From Clostridia bacterium (GTDB taxonomy: Bacteria; Bacillota; Clostridia; Oscillospirales; CAG-272), in contig JAFWYJ010000049.1 in the NCBI GenBank assembly GCA_017517745.1, positions 28,084-92,083 of the forward strand: a stretch of 64,000 bases of DNA, written 5' to 3'. Each line of letters opens with the position of its first letter. Within the stretch, counting starts at the first letter, position 1. The position numbers were made by a program, and so were the translations under genes. Under the pieces are notes generated by a model. It ran no database searches. It was not told the origin of the DNA and saw only the letters and a program-made list of their open reading frames with translations. Shown here one piece after another: positions 32,710 through 41,220 of this stretch.

Positions 32710-33501
32710 ATGAATGGAAAAAGCATGATGATTCAAAAAGAAAACGAAAAATTTTCACCCTCCAATATTTTTGAAGGAATGACCTCGATCTCGGCACTTC
32801 TGAACAGCCAATGCGAGAATGACCGCCGCATTGAGCGCATCTGGATCGATCGAGACAAAAAAGACACAAAAGCCAAGGAAATCGGCTTTTTGAACGCAAA
32901 GGCGCGTGAGCTGGGCTTTGACGTGGAATACGTTGCCGCCGAGAAGATCGACAAGATCTGTGTCGGCAGCTCTCACGGCGGCATCATCGCCTTTTGCACC
33001 GAGCGTGCGCTCCCTGCTCTTGCAACCGAGAAGATCAAGGCAGACGGCTTTTACGTCTTTTTGGAGGGCGTCGAGGATCCTTACAATTTCGGATATACCC
33101 TACGTTCTCTCTATGCGGCGGGCGTGGACGGTGTGGTTTTGCCTCCGCGCAATTGGATGAGTGCCGCGGGCGTCGTGGCGCGTTCCTCCGCGGGTGCTTC
33201 GGAGCTGATCCCCATGTTCACAGCGAGTGCCGAAGACGTGCTCGGGATCTTCAAATCGGCGGGCTATCAGGTGCTTTGCGCCGGGATCCGCGACTCGGTC
33301 TCGGTATTTGACGGAAACTTTCTCTATCCTGTCCTGTTGGTCATCGGGGGCGAAAAGCGCGGTATTTCCCGCAAAATATTGGATCAAGCCGATCAGATCG
33401 TCCGCATTGATTACGGCAGAGAGTTTCGCGGTTCCCTCTCGGCGGCATCCGCGGCGACCGTCATGGCGTTTGAAATTTATCGACAGAATCGAAAAAAATA
33501 A
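32710..33501 (+). CDS. SpoU/TrmH-family RNA 2'-O-methyltransferase
   Basis: The 263-residue protein is a SPOUT methyltransferase. A short N-terminal substrate-binding part covers about 1-95 (EGMTSISALLNSQ, SSHGGIIAF). The SpoU domain covers about 105-260: FLEGVEDPYNFGYTLRSLYAAG (motif 1), LLVIGGEKRGISRKIL (motif 2) and RGSLSAASAATVMAFEI (motif 3). The NAxA/NVG-type signature reads GSLSAASAAT here. It resembles 23S rRNA or tRNA 2'-O-ribose methylases; the target base is not readable. No clear Shine-Dalgarno precedes 32710; ATGs at 32725 and 32728 are alternatives. It is divergent from spoIIID. Confidence 0.85.
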   Translation: MNGKSMMIQKENEKFSPSNIFEGMTSISALLNSQCENDRRIERIWIDRDKKDTKAKEIGFLNAKARELGFDVEYVAAEKIDKICVGSSHGGIIAFCTERALPALATEKIKADGFYVFLEGVEDPYNFGYTLRSLYAAGVDGVVLPPRNWMSAAGVVARSSAGASELIPMFTASAEDVLGIFKSAGYQVLCAGIRDSVSVFDGNFLYPVLLVIGGEKRGISRKILDQADQIVRIDYGREFRGSLSAASAATVMAFEIYRQNRKK

Positions 33502-33521
33502 TCTCCAAGAAATCGAACGTT

Positions 33522-33555
33522 CAGCCACCGCGTTTTTGTGGTGGCTGTTTATTTT
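33522..33555 (+). terminator. Terminator of the SpoU-type methyltransferase gene
   Basis: CAGCCACC (33522-33529) and GGTGGCTG (33540-33547) form the stem, followed by TTTATTTT. Confidence 0.85.
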
Positions 33556-33559
33556 GGCG

Positions 33560-33589
33560 AAAAATCAAAAAGCCCCGCCAAAGCGGGGC
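33560..33589 (-). terminator. Terminator of the second XRE/TPR regulator gene
   Basis: GCCCCGC (33572-33578) and GCGGGGC (33583-33589) with loop CAAA on the plus strand; on the minus strand TTTTTGATTTTT follows. Confidence 0.85.
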
Positions 33590-33594
33590 GAAAT

Positions 33595-34635
33595 TCACTT
33601 GATATATTCCGCAAGATCATATTCGTTCAGATATTTATAAAAATACTTCATATACTGATCTTTGTTTTCTTCAAAATCCTTCCACACAAGCGATATGAGG
33701 CGATAAGCATCTGCAATATATTGCTCGCATTTTTCTTGATTTCCCAACTTTTTATAACACGCGGCGATGCGCTGCAGAAAACACCAATGGAAAGTCTGCA
33801 TTCCCGCCCAAAGGTATTGCTCCGCAGGATCGTCATAGAGATCGATCAAAAGAAAGGTTGTCAGCACGCAAAGTCCTTTTTGATAGCACTTCAGGGCTTC
33901 GGGAATATAATCATCGGGAGCATAGTCTCGGAAGGTGACGTTGTGCTCGTTCATACGAAACCATGCGTCTCCCTCCTTCATACACGAGCTATACAACCCC
34001 TCCAAATGATGATTTCGAGAGAAAACAGAGGCGTTCAGCTTATCTTTTCCCGAAAGGCGAAACGACATCGTATCATAGCGAATATTAAAGTCGCACGGAA
34101 GCGTCTCCAAGACGGCTTTTGCTTTTTGATATTCCCCTTTTTTGAGATACGCCGCTGATTGACAGTCTTTGGCATTACATACACGCAGGAAATCCGTGCT
34201 CTCGGTAATGATTTTTTGCGAAAGCTCGATCAACTCGTCGAGATGTGAGACATCCTCACGATCTCGTAAAACATATTCGTAAGCATCCAACAGACAGCAA
34301 AGCAAAAATTCGTTGTCGGGATATTCCCGCAAGGCAGCTTTTATCGTTTCGATATATTTCGGTGTATCATCAAAAAAATATGTTCTCGCTTCATCCGTGA
34401 TTTTTTGGATTTTTGCTTTCATTTCCCGAACGTCGTAATCAAACAAAATATCCATGGAAACCTCAAAATATCCTGCGATCACCGGAATCATTTCCATATC
34501 CGGATAGGTCAGACCACTCTCCCACTTGCTGATTGCTTGAGGAGAAACAGAGAGTATCGAGGCAAGCACTTCTTGCGTAATTCCTTTCTTTTTTCTCAGC
34601 TCACGAATCTTGTTGCCGATATTGATATTGGTCAT
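33595..34635 (-). CDS. XRE-family regulator with C-terminal TPR-like domain
   Basis: The 346-residue protein begins with an XRE helix-turn-helix (about 3-62: GITQEVLASILSVSPQAISK, then WESGLTYPDMEMIPVIAGYF). The rest is helical with TPR-like spacing (about 75-340). It shares its layout and the SPQAIS-W-E-TYPD-EM core with the protein at 5665-6855, so the two are paralogues. GGAGGTTTCAT precedes the ATG, and a good promoter lies at 34678-34706. Transcribed alone between two terminators. Ligand and targets are unknown. Confidence 0.82.
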   Translation of the reverse strand: MTNINIGNKIRELRKKKGITQEVLASILSVSPQAISKWESGLTYPDMEMIPVIAGYFEVSMDILFDYDVREMKAKIQKITDEARTYFFDDTPKYIETIKAALREYPDNEFLLCCLLDAYEYVLRDREDVSHLDELIELSQKIITESTDFLRVCNAKDCQSAAYLKKGEYQKAKAVLETLPCDFNIRYDTMSFRLSGKDKLNASVFSRNHHLEGLYSSCMKEGDAWFRMNEHNVTFRDYAPDDYIPEALKCYQKGLCVLTTFLLIDLYDDPAEQYLWAGMQTFHWCFLQRIAACYKKLGNQEKCEQYIADAYRLISLVWKDFEENKDQYMKYFYKYLNEYDLAEYIK

Positions 34636-34677
34636 ATGAAACCTCCAAAATTGATTGTGATGCGCTTCACTGATGAA

Positions 34678-34720
34678 AGTATAGCATAAAAAAACGCGAT
34701 TTTCAACAACCTAATATTAG
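34678..34720 (-). promoter_or_regulatory. Promoter and adjacent palindrome of the second XRE/TPR gene
   Basis: TTGAAA (34706-34701), 17-nt spacer, TATACT (34683-34678). Immediately upstream of the -35 is the perfect palindrome CTAATATTAG (34711-34720), a possible operator for the XRE protein itself. Confidence 0.65.
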
Positions 34721-34762
34721 AAAAAAATCAACCTACGGTTAAGTTGGTTGAGGAATCGAAAG

Positions 34763-34803
34763 AAAGCACACCGCCAAAGAAAAGGTCTTCGGAAGTGTGC
34801 TTT
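34763..34803 (-). terminator. Terminator of the DUF2974 gene
   Basis: AAAGCACAC (34763-34771) and GTGTGCTTT (34795-34803) form a 9-bp stem with a 23-nt loop. T-rich sequence follows more clearly on the plus strand (TTATATTTTTT) than on the minus (CTTTCGATTC), so it may be bidirectional. Confidence 0.6.
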
Positions 34804-34839
34804 TTATATTTTTTCAAAATGCATGAGCGTTTTTGCTCG

Positions 34840-35943
34840 TCACGGTTTCTTTTTTTGAAAAAGTCCATCCAACAGATTCTTGGTGTTCATCTCCAAAAGG
34901 GATCCGATCGTTTTTTTCACGGTTTCGTAGACGTGCGGATCAAGCTGGCGATTCTTTTTGAGTCGCGACACCGACATCAGATCGGTCAAAGTCAGCGCGT
35001 TATCCGATGACAGAATCGCATAAACCGCTTCCACAAACTGCTCCCTTTGCTCGGGATTCATGGTGTGAATCCATTCGTTGAGAGTTTTGTCCAGACGCTT
35101 GCATTCTCCCGTCACGTTTGCCAAATGGACGAACGAGCCTCCCATAACGTTCCAAGACAAAGCGTCATGCTGAAAAAGTCCTGCCTGACGGCTTTTGACA
35201 ACCGTATAGTTTTCATCATGCTCCAAAAGCATCCCCACAACAGAGGATTGCGGTACGAGCGATTTGATGATCGGACGCATTTCCAGATACTCGGGACGAT
35301 CGATCATTCCCGCTCCAAATCCGGGGCCATCATTGCTCCAAACACGTGTCAGCCGCTTTTTGATCTCCGGCGCACAATTGACAGCCGCATAGACGGCAAG
35401 ATTTCCTCCCTTGCTGTGTCCGCTCAAAAGGATGTCGCCGTCAAAGGCTGCCGCCGCAGCGCTCAGATAGTCCACTGCCGCCAGCTGTGCCGGAACAACT
35501 TCCAGGAAACTCATGTTAAAGTTCTCTTTCCAACCGACCAACGTGTCGTCGGTACCGCGGTATGCGATCAGCATCGTACCGTCACCCGGAAGAAAGGTGG
35601 TTGCCGAGAACTGCATCTCCTTTTTTTGATCGATTTCATTGACGTGCGCGCGCATCTCGACACTGCGGAAACGGCGCGTTGCCTTTACGGTGCGAAACAG
35701 AGTGACGATCTCCTTTGGCACGATCAGTCCCATGGAAATCTTCTTGGGATCGGGATTCTTTGCAAAAAAGGTATTTGCCGCCGATCGGATGGGAATGCCG
35801 GAATCCTCGTGAGATGCCGGAACGATGTCTTTCAGATCCAGATAAGACAGCAAAGAAAAGATCAAACTGTCGACTTCATTCAGCGGTGCTTCACAAAAAG
35901 TCAGATCTCCGCGCCATTTCAAATAATCGAACAGTGTTCCCAT
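34840..35943 (-). CDS. DUF2974 (Mbeg1-like) alpha/beta-hydrolase protein
   Basis: The 367-residue protein has a lipase-like alpha/beta-hydrolase fold. The nucleophile elbow is LLSGHSKGGNLAVYAA near residue 172, preceded by a strand with AYRGTDDTLVGWKE near 128. DUF2974/Mbeg1-like proteins are common in Clostridia and lactic acid bacteria and have no settled function. There is no signal peptide, so it appears cytoplasmic. GAAGGAGGAGG precedes the ATG. It follows the DUF1846 gene by 25 nt and probably shares the transcript that starts at the M18 peptidase. Confidence 0.8.
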   Translation of the reverse strand: MGTLFDYLKWRGDLTFCEAPLNEVDSLIFSLLSYLDLKDIVPASHEDSGIPIRSAANTFFAKNPDPKKISMGLIVPKEIVTLFRTVKATRRFRSVEMRAHVNEIDQKKEMQFSATTFLPGDGTMLIAYRGTDDTLVGWKENFNMSFLEVVPAQLAAVDYLSAAAAAFDGDILLSGHSKGGNLAVYAAVNCAPEIKKRLTRVWSNDGPGFGAGMIDRPEYLEMRPIIKSLVPQSSVVGMLLEHDENYTVVKSRQAGLFQHDALSWNVMGGSFVHLANVTGECKRLDKTLNEWIHTMNPEQREQFVEAVYAILSSDNALTLTDLMSVSRLKKNRQLDPHVYETVKKTIGSLLEMNTKNLLDGLFQKKKP

Positions 35944-35968
35944 TCTTTTTCGCCTCCTCCTTCAGGTC

Positions 35969-37456
35969 TCAGCAGCCGTGATAGAGTCTCTTGCTTTCGT
36001 AGCAAGGTTCACAAGTCATGTGAACGCCGAGCTTTTTCATGGTATTTTCATCATTTTCCGACAAAATGACCGAGGAATGCATCTCACAGTGACGAAGCTT
36101 GGGGAGCTGTTCGCACGCCTTTGCGGCGATCGGATCGCTCACTGCACAGATCGAAAGCGCGATCAACAGCTCGTTGGGATGCAGACGGGGGTTCTTGCTT
36201 CCGAAGGTACCCACCTTGAGATTGGTGATCGGCTCGAGAATTTCGGGTGAGATCAGATTGATGCGGTCATCAATGTCGGCAAGCGTTTTCAAAGCGTTCA
36301 AAATCGCCGCGGAGGTCGCGCCCAAAAGTCTGGAGGTTTTTCCAGTCACGATTCTTCCGTCAGCCAATTCAAGTGCGACCGCGGGTTTTCCCGTTGCCTC
36401 GGCTCTCTTCTTGGCGGCGTCGACCACCTTGCGGAATTCCACGTCGATTCCGGCGGATTGCATGATCAGTTTCAGCTTTTCAACGTCTTTGGCATCTCCG
36501 CTACCCTTTCTTTGATTGGAAAGTGCCGTGTAATAACGTCTGACGATCTCCATTTTCGCCGCATCCCGAACCGCTTCATCATCGTGGATGCAGTTACCCG
36601 CCATGTTGACGCCCATGTCGGTCGGAGATTTGTAGGGCGACTCACCGCGGATCCTCTGGAACATGGCGTTCAAAACCGGGAAGATCTCGACGTCGCGGTT
36701 ATAGTTGACGGCGGTCTGCCCGTAAGCCTCCAGATGGAAAGGATCGATCATATTCATGTCATTGAGATCGGCGGTTGCCGCCTCATAGGCGACGTTGACC
36801 GGATGCTTCAAGGGCAGATTCCAGATCGGGAAGGTCTCAAATTTGGCGTACCCGGACTGGATTCCCCGTTTGTGCTCGTGATAGATCTGACTCAGGCAAG
36901 CCGCCATCTTTCCGCTTCCCGGACCGGGAGCCGTTACCACAACGAGCGAACGCGAGGTCTCGATGTAATCGTTTCTTCCGTAGCCCTCGTCACTGACGAT
37001 GTAATCAATGTCAGAGGGGTATCCCGGGATCGTATAGTGTCGGTAAACGCGAACGCCCAAGGATTCGAGTCTCTTTTGGAACTTGAGCGCGGCGGGTTGA
37101 TCCTGCCAACGCGACAGCACAACGCTTCCGACGTAGAGTCCGAAGCTGCGGAAGGCATCGATCAGGCGCAACGTGTCCAGATCGTAGGTGATGCCGAGGT
37201 CGCCGCGCACCTTGTTTTTCTCGATATCGTTTGCATTGATGACAATGACGATCTCCGCCTGGTCCTTGAGCTGGATCAGCATGCGGATCTTGCTGTCGGG
37301 CGAAAATCCCGGCAAAACCCGCGCGGCATGATAATCATCGAAAAGCTTTCCTCCGAATTCAAGATAAAGCTTGCCGCCGAACTGATCGATGCGATCGCGG
37401 ATGTGAGCGGATTGCATGGCGATATATTTTTCATTGTCAAAGCCCTGTTTATACAT
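35969..37456 (-). CDS. DUF1846 domain protein
   Basis: The 495-residue protein matches the DUF1846 family over its whole length (KQGFDNEKYIAMQSAHIRDR; TAPGPGSGKMAACLSQIYHE near residue 186; GTFGSKNPRLHPNELLIALS near 420). The GPGSGK sequence looks like a nucleotide-binding loop and structural members have Rossmann-like folds. The biochemical role is unknown to me. AAGGGGAGAGAAGCA precedes the ATG. It starts 18 nt after the M18 peptidase gene. Confidence 0.85.
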   Translation of the reverse strand: MYKQGFDNEKYIAMQSAHIRDRIDQFGGKLYLEFGGKLFDDYHAARVLPGFSPDSKIRMLIQLKDQAEIVIVINANDIEKNKVRGDLGITYDLDTLRLIDAFRSFGLYVGSVVLSRWQDQPAALKFQKRLESLGVRVYRHYTIPGYPSDIDYIVSDEGYGRNDYIETSRSLVVVTAPGPGSGKMAACLSQIYHEHKRGIQSGYAKFETFPIWNLPLKHPVNVAYEAATADLNDMNMIDPFHLEAYGQTAVNYNRDVEIFPVLNAMFQRIRGESPYKSPTDMGVNMAGNCIHDDEAVRDAAKMEIVRRYYTALSNQRKGSGDAKDVEKLKLIMQSAGIDVEFRKVVDAAKKRAEATGKPAVALELADGRIVTGKTSRLLGATSAAILNALKTLADIDDRINLISPEILEPITNLKVGTFGSKNPRLHPNELLIALSICAVSDPIAAKACEQLPKLRHCEMHSSVILSENDENTMKKLGVHMTCEPCYESKRLYHGC

Positions 37457-37474
37457 TGCTTCTCTCCCCTTGCT

Positions 37475-38800
37475 TCATACTAAGTTTTCCAGCTGATAAA
37501 CGCCGTCTCCGTCGCTTGTCAGCCGAACGCTGTAAAACGCTTTTATGGCGCGAATCAGATGCTCAACGTCATCCACGCCGGCACTCTCATACGCCGAATG
37601 CATCGCAAGCTGTGCCATGCCGAAATCAACCGTGCAAAGCGGAACGTGGGTGTTGGCGATGTTTCCGAGCGTCGAGCCTCCCGACACGTCACTTCGATTG
37701 TGGAAACGTTGCACGGGAACGTCGGCGCGACGGCAGATCTCCTTGAAAAGTGCCGCAGAAAAACCATCGGTGGTGTATTTTTGTGTGGCATTTGCCTTGA
37801 TCACTACGCCGCCATTGATGCGAGGCGCGTTTTGTTTATCGCTCAGTTCAGGATAATTGGGATGTACGGCGTGTGCGTTATCCGCCGAAAGCATCATCGA
37901 GGATGCAAGCATTCGACGTTTGTCGCCACCCGTTGCCTCGCAAATACGCGCCAAAACGTCTGACAAAAAGACAGACCCCGCCCCCTGTTTGGTTTGGCTT
38001 CCCGTTTCTTCGTTGTCCGCCGAGAAATATACGGTCACGGTGCGCGCGGCGGGAGATGACCCGCAGAAGCCCTTCAAAGTACCGTACGCGCACATCAGAT
38101 CGTCAATGCGAGGGGCTGAGAAGAACTCGTCGTTCGCCCCCCAGATGCTTCCCTTTTCGCGGCACACCACGTATAGATCCATGCCCGCGATCTGCGTTGC
38201 CTCACAAGACAGCTCCTTTGCCAAAAGCGCGCGAACCGTCGTCACGTTCTCTCCCTGCAGGGCGAACACGGGGAGCATATCCTTTGCCACGTTGAAGGCG
38301 TGCTCCGAGTTGATCTTGCGATTCTGATGAATCGCGACGTTCGGAATCACGAGCAAATCGCGATCAAATTTCACGTTTTTTGCGGTAAAACGCCCGTTTT
38401 CATTCAAAATCACACGTCCCGCCAACGAAAGAGGACGGTCCAACCAAGAAGCAAGAATCGCTCCTCCGCTGAGCTCCACGTTCAAACGAACGCAATCCCC
38501 ACCGTCGGTTGACTCGCAATTTTCCTTGAGTTTGAAGATGGGAGAATCGGTGTGGGAGGCAGAGATCAAAAAATTGTGCGGTGCATCGGTGGGAACGCGG
38601 AACGCGATGACAGACGAGCGGTTGCGCGTGACGTAATATCCCTGTCCCGCCTTCAGTTGCCAAACGTCAGCCTCGTTCAAAGGAAGAAAACCGTCTTTTT
38701 TCAGGATTTCTTCAATGGAGTCCACGGCATGGAACGCTGTGGGACTATTTTCAATAAAAGAAATCAGATCCTTCGTAAATTTCAGCGAGCGTTCTTTCAC
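37475..38800 (-). CDS. M18-family aminopeptidase (aspartyl aminopeptidase)
   Basis: The 441-residue protein is an M18 zinc aminopeptidase, a cytosolic dodecameric enzyme that removes N-terminal acidic residues. Metal ligands lie in SASHTDSPIFKLK (His-Thr-Asp) near residue 82, FSADNEETGSQTKQGAGS near 256 with paired Glu, SADNAHAVHPNYP near 308 and a final His in NTHVPLCTVDFGMAQLAMHS. The start is GTG at 38800, with GGAGGT 8 nt before it and a consensus-like promoter upstream. First gene of M18-DUF1846-DUF2974. Confidence 0.92.
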   Translation of the reverse strand: MKERSLKFTKDLISFIENSPTAFHAVDSIEEILKKDGFLPLNEADVWQLKAGQGYYVTRNRSSVIAFRVPTDAPHNFLISASHTDSPIFKLKENCESTDGGDCVRLNVELSGGAILASWLDRPLSLAGRVILNENGRFTAKNVKFDRDLLVIPNVAIHQNRKINSEHAFNVAKDMLPVFALQGENVTTVRALLAKELSCEATQIAGMDLYVVCREKGSIWGANDEFFSAPRIDDLMCAYGTLKGFCGSSPAARTVTVYFSADNEETGSQTKQGAGSVFLSDVLARICEATGGDKRRMLASSMMLSADNAHAVHPNYPELSDKQNAPRINGGVVIKANATQKYTTDGFSAALFKEICRRADVPVQRFHNRSDVSGGSTLGNIANTHVPLCTVDFGMAQLAMHSAYESAGVDDVEHLIRAIKAFYSVRLTSDGDGVYQLENLV

Positions 38801-38833
38801 GTCTACACCTCCGATACTTTAAAACTAAATGTT

Positions 38834-38862
38834 ATTATATCATACTATCCTCGCAAAATCAA
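38834..38862 (-). promoter_or_regulatory. Promoter of the M18 peptidase operon
   Basis: TTGATT (38862-38857), 17-nt spacer, TATAAT (38839-38834), 34 nt before the GTG start. Confidence 0.8.
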
Positions 38863-38912
38863 GACGAAGATGCGGAATTTTTCGGTTTTTCAGAAAAATC
38901 AACCAAAAAAAC

Positions 38913-39863
38913 TCAAACCAATCGGTTTCGGTTGCCACCCTCGAGGAAAGAGCGGACGTTTTGCAAAACCTCCTCCAGCAACCGCATGCGCGTTTCATAC
39001 GCGCCCCATGCCATGTGCGGCGTCAGGCAGACGTTGGGAAGATGCATGATCTCCGTAAACGGATGATCCTTCGGCAGAGGCTCGGCACTGTAAACGTCAA
39101 CGCCAAGTCCCGCGATTTTCCCCTCTTTCACGGCATCTGCCAGTGCTTTTTCGTCGGTCACCGCGCCGCGTGCGACGTTGATGACGATCGCGTTTGGCTT
39201 GAGCATGGCGACGTGTGCTTCATCGAGCATCCCACGGGTACCGTCGTTGAGCGGCGTATGGAAAGACAAAATATCCGATTCGCGGCAGATGGTATCAAAA
39301 TCCACACAAACAGCATCGTCGGTGGGCGTTCGCTTGTGTACGATGGTTCTGCATCCCATGGCGGCGGCAACGCGCGCCACCTGCTGCCCGATGTTGCCGT
39401 ATCCGACAATCCCCCATGTTTTGCCGAAAATCTCGCTGTAAACCGGCACCAAACGGTTGGCAATTCCGCTTGCCGTATAGGATCCGTCTCGCACGTAAGA
39501 TTGATACTCCTCAAGACGTGTCAAAAGCGTGAGTGCCATCAGCACCGTGAGCTGGGCAACGCTTTGCGTGGAATATCCGACCACGTTGCAAACCGCGACG
39601 CCGCGTTCCCGACATGCCTCCAGATCAACGTTGTCATAGCCCGTTGCGGTGATACAGATCAGTTTCAGGTTCGGATGCCCCTCCAAAGTCGCGGCGTTGA
39701 TCTTCACTTTGTTCAAAACGATCACGTCGGAATCCTCAATGTGAGCATCAGCTTGCTCTGCCGTTGTGCCGCTCCAAACCTTCACCTCGCCCAGCGAAGA
39801 AAACAGATCGGTGGAAATGTCCTCGCCCAAGGTTGCCGCATCCAAAAAAGTAATCTTCATCAT
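38913..39863 (-). CDS. D-2-hydroxyacid dehydrogenase
   Basis: About 316 residues of the D-isomer-specific 2-hydroxyacid dehydrogenase family. The NAD-binding motif WGIVGYGNIGQQVARVAAAMG lies in the inserted Rossmann domain near 140. The catalytic Arg lies in VINVARGAVTDEKAL, Glu in VYSAEPLPKDHP, and His in LTPHMAWGAYE. Substrates in the family include glycerate, lactate, phosphoglycerate and 2-ketoisocaproate; the close pattern (LKLICITATGYDNVDL) fits hydroxypyruvate/glycerate-type members. ATG at 39863 (or 39860) follows GGCGGA. It has its own promoter. Confidence 0.88.
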   Translation of the reverse strand: MMKITFLDAATLGEDISTDLFSSLGEVKVWSGTTAEQADAHIEDSDVIVLNKVKINAATLEGHPNLKLICITATGYDNVDLEACRERGVAVCNVVGYSTQSVAQLTVLMALTLLTRLEEYQSYVRDGSYTASGIANRLVPVYSEIFGKTWGIVGYGNIGQQVARVAAAMGCRTIVHKRTPTDDAVCVDFDTICRESDILSFHTPLNDGTRGMLDEAHVAMLKPNAIVINVARGAVTDEKALADAVKEGKIAGLGVDVYSAEPLPKDHPFTEIMHLPNVCLTPHMAWGAYETRMRLLEEVLQNVRSFLEGGNRNRLV

Positions 39864-39893
39864 TGCAATCCGCCTTTTCTTTCTTTTGTATTC

Positions 39894-39922
39894 AGTATAC
39901 CGCAAAAATCGAAATTCGTCAA
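39894..39922 (-). promoter_or_regulatory. Promoter of the D-2-hydroxyacid dehydrogenase gene
   Basis: TTGACG (39922-39917), 17-nt spacer, TATACT (39899-39894) on the minus strand. Confidence 0.8.
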
Positions 39923-39962
39923 GTAAAAGTGCTTGAAAAAAGCAATTATTTGCAAAAAAGCC

Positions 39963-39991
39963 TTGAAAAACAATAACGATTCATATATAAT
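39963..39991 (+). promoter_or_regulatory. Promoter of the ireB operon
   Basis: TTGAAA (39963-39968), 17-nt spacer, TATAAT (39986-39991), about 40 nt before the ireB ATG. Confidence 0.8.
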
Positions 39992-40032
39992 AATATTATA
40001 TCCCCCTTCAAGACGGAAAGGAGTAACATTTC

Positions 40033-40278
40033 ATGAACATGGAAAAAAACGAAGTTCTTTCTCAAGAAGAGTCCGCCACCTCCAAAGAGATCCTGCGCGC
40101 CGTTTATGAGGCCATGAGCGAAAAGGGTTACAACCCCATCGGACAGATCGTGGGCTATCTGCTTTCCGAGGATCCGACCTACATCACCAATTACAAAAAC
40201 GCCCGCGCCTTGATCCGCAAGGTCGACCGCGACGAACTGATGGGCGAATTGGTCAAAAACTACCTGGAGCTGAACTGA
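40033..40278 (+). CDS. ireB: IreB-family regulatory phosphoprotein (UPF0297)
   Basis: The 81-residue protein matches IreB/UPF0297 closely ([40 protein letters not shown]). In Enterococcus IreB is a substrate of the Ser/Thr kinase IreK and modulates cell-envelope stress and cephalosporin resistance. Conserved threonines near the N-terminus carry the phosphate there; here the equivalent stretch is [15 protein letters not shown] lies 9 nt before the ATG. Usual neighbours (alaS, yqgF/ruvX) are absent; ribF follows by 2 nt. Confidence 0.92.
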   Translation: MNMEKNEVLSQEESATSKEILRAVYEAMSEKGYNPIGQIVGYLLSEDPTYITNYKNARALIRKVDRDELMGELVKNYLELN

Positions 40279-40280
40279 CG

Positions 40281-41204
40281 ATGTCTGTATTCACCTGCAT
40301 TTCTCTTGCCGACGGTCAAGAAGTTTCTCCCCCCGACGCTTGCGTTTTGTGTCTGGGGAACTTTGACGGTGTGCATTTGGCGCATCAAGCACTCCTCAAA
40401 AAAGCAGTGCAACTGCGAAACGAGCATTTTTCTTCTGCCGCATGCGGTGTTTTTTGCTTTTCCTCGCTCTCGTCAGATCATTTGCTCGCAACGCCACCGC
40501 CACATCTTTCGACCACGGAGCAAAAAGCGGAACTTTTCGCAAGCTGTGGAATGGAATATCTTTTTCTTGCCGATTTTTCCGCCGTCAGAAATCGGTCGCC
40601 CGAGGATTTTGTGGAACAAATTCTGCTCGGGGGATGTCATTGCGCCGTGGCGGTTTGCGGCTTCAATTATAAATTCGGCAAGGGCGGTGTCGGCACGCCG
40701 GATCTCCTCCAAAAGCTTTTGAACGCCCCCGTTTGGGTGCAGGAAGAAGTCAAAAAAGACGGAAAAACCGTCAGTTCTACCGAGATTCGGCGGCTTTTGC
40801 TTGACGGACAAGCCGAAGAAGCTGCAAAGCTTTTGACGCGGCCCTACTCCTTCACATCCGAGGTAATTCACGGAAAAGCACTCGGGCAGACCATCGGTGT
40901 TCCCACCATCAATCAAGATTTTCCCAAAGGCATGCTAATTCCCCGACACGGCGTTTATATCACCGATTGTGAGATAAACGGTGTGCATTACCGAGGCGTT
41001 TCCAACGTGGGAAGCCATCCCACCGTCGACAACGGTGCACACGTCAATTGTGAAACCCACCTGCTTGACTTCCGTTCGACTGTTTACGGACGTGAAGTGA
41101 CGGTCTCATTTTTGAAATTTCTGCGTCCCGAGAAAAAATTTGATTCTTTGGAGTCTCTGTGCCTGCAATTGCAGGATGACATCCGCGTTGCGAAAGAATA
41201 TTGA
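40281..41204 (+). CDS. ribF: Bifunctional riboflavin kinase/FAD synthetase
   Basis: The 307-residue RibF makes FMN from riboflavin and FAD from FMN. The N-terminal nucleotidyltransferase domain (about 1-165) shows LGNFDGVHLAHQALL and the SSTEIR motif. The C-terminal kinase (about 180-305) shows GKALGQTIGVPTINQDF and the RGVSNVGSHPTVD region. No FMN riboswitch is visible upstream. It lies between ireB and the carboxypeptidase in one operon. Confidence 0.95.
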   Translation: MSVFTCISLADGQEVSPPDACVLCLGNFDGVHLAHQALLKKAVQLRNEHFSSAACGVFCFSSLSSDHLLATPPPHLSTTEQKAELFASCGMEYLFLADFSAVRNRSPEDFVEQILLGGCHCAVAVCGFNYKFGKGGVGTPDLLQKLLNAPVWVQEEVKKDGKTVSSTEIRRLLLDGQAEEAAKLLTRPYSFTSEVIHGKALGQTIGVPTINQDFPKGMLIPRHGVYITDCEINGVHYRGVSNVGSHPTVDNGAHVNCETHLLDFRSTVYGREVTVSFLKFLRPEKKFDSLESLCLQLQDDIRVAKEY

Positions 41205-41220
41205 AAGGAGTGTAAAGCAC

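Noticed and set aside
39992-40280. FMN riboswitch for ribF
   Set aside because: The region before ribF is the ireB gene and a short promoter; there is no room for the six-helix FMN element or its AGGATAT-type blocks.
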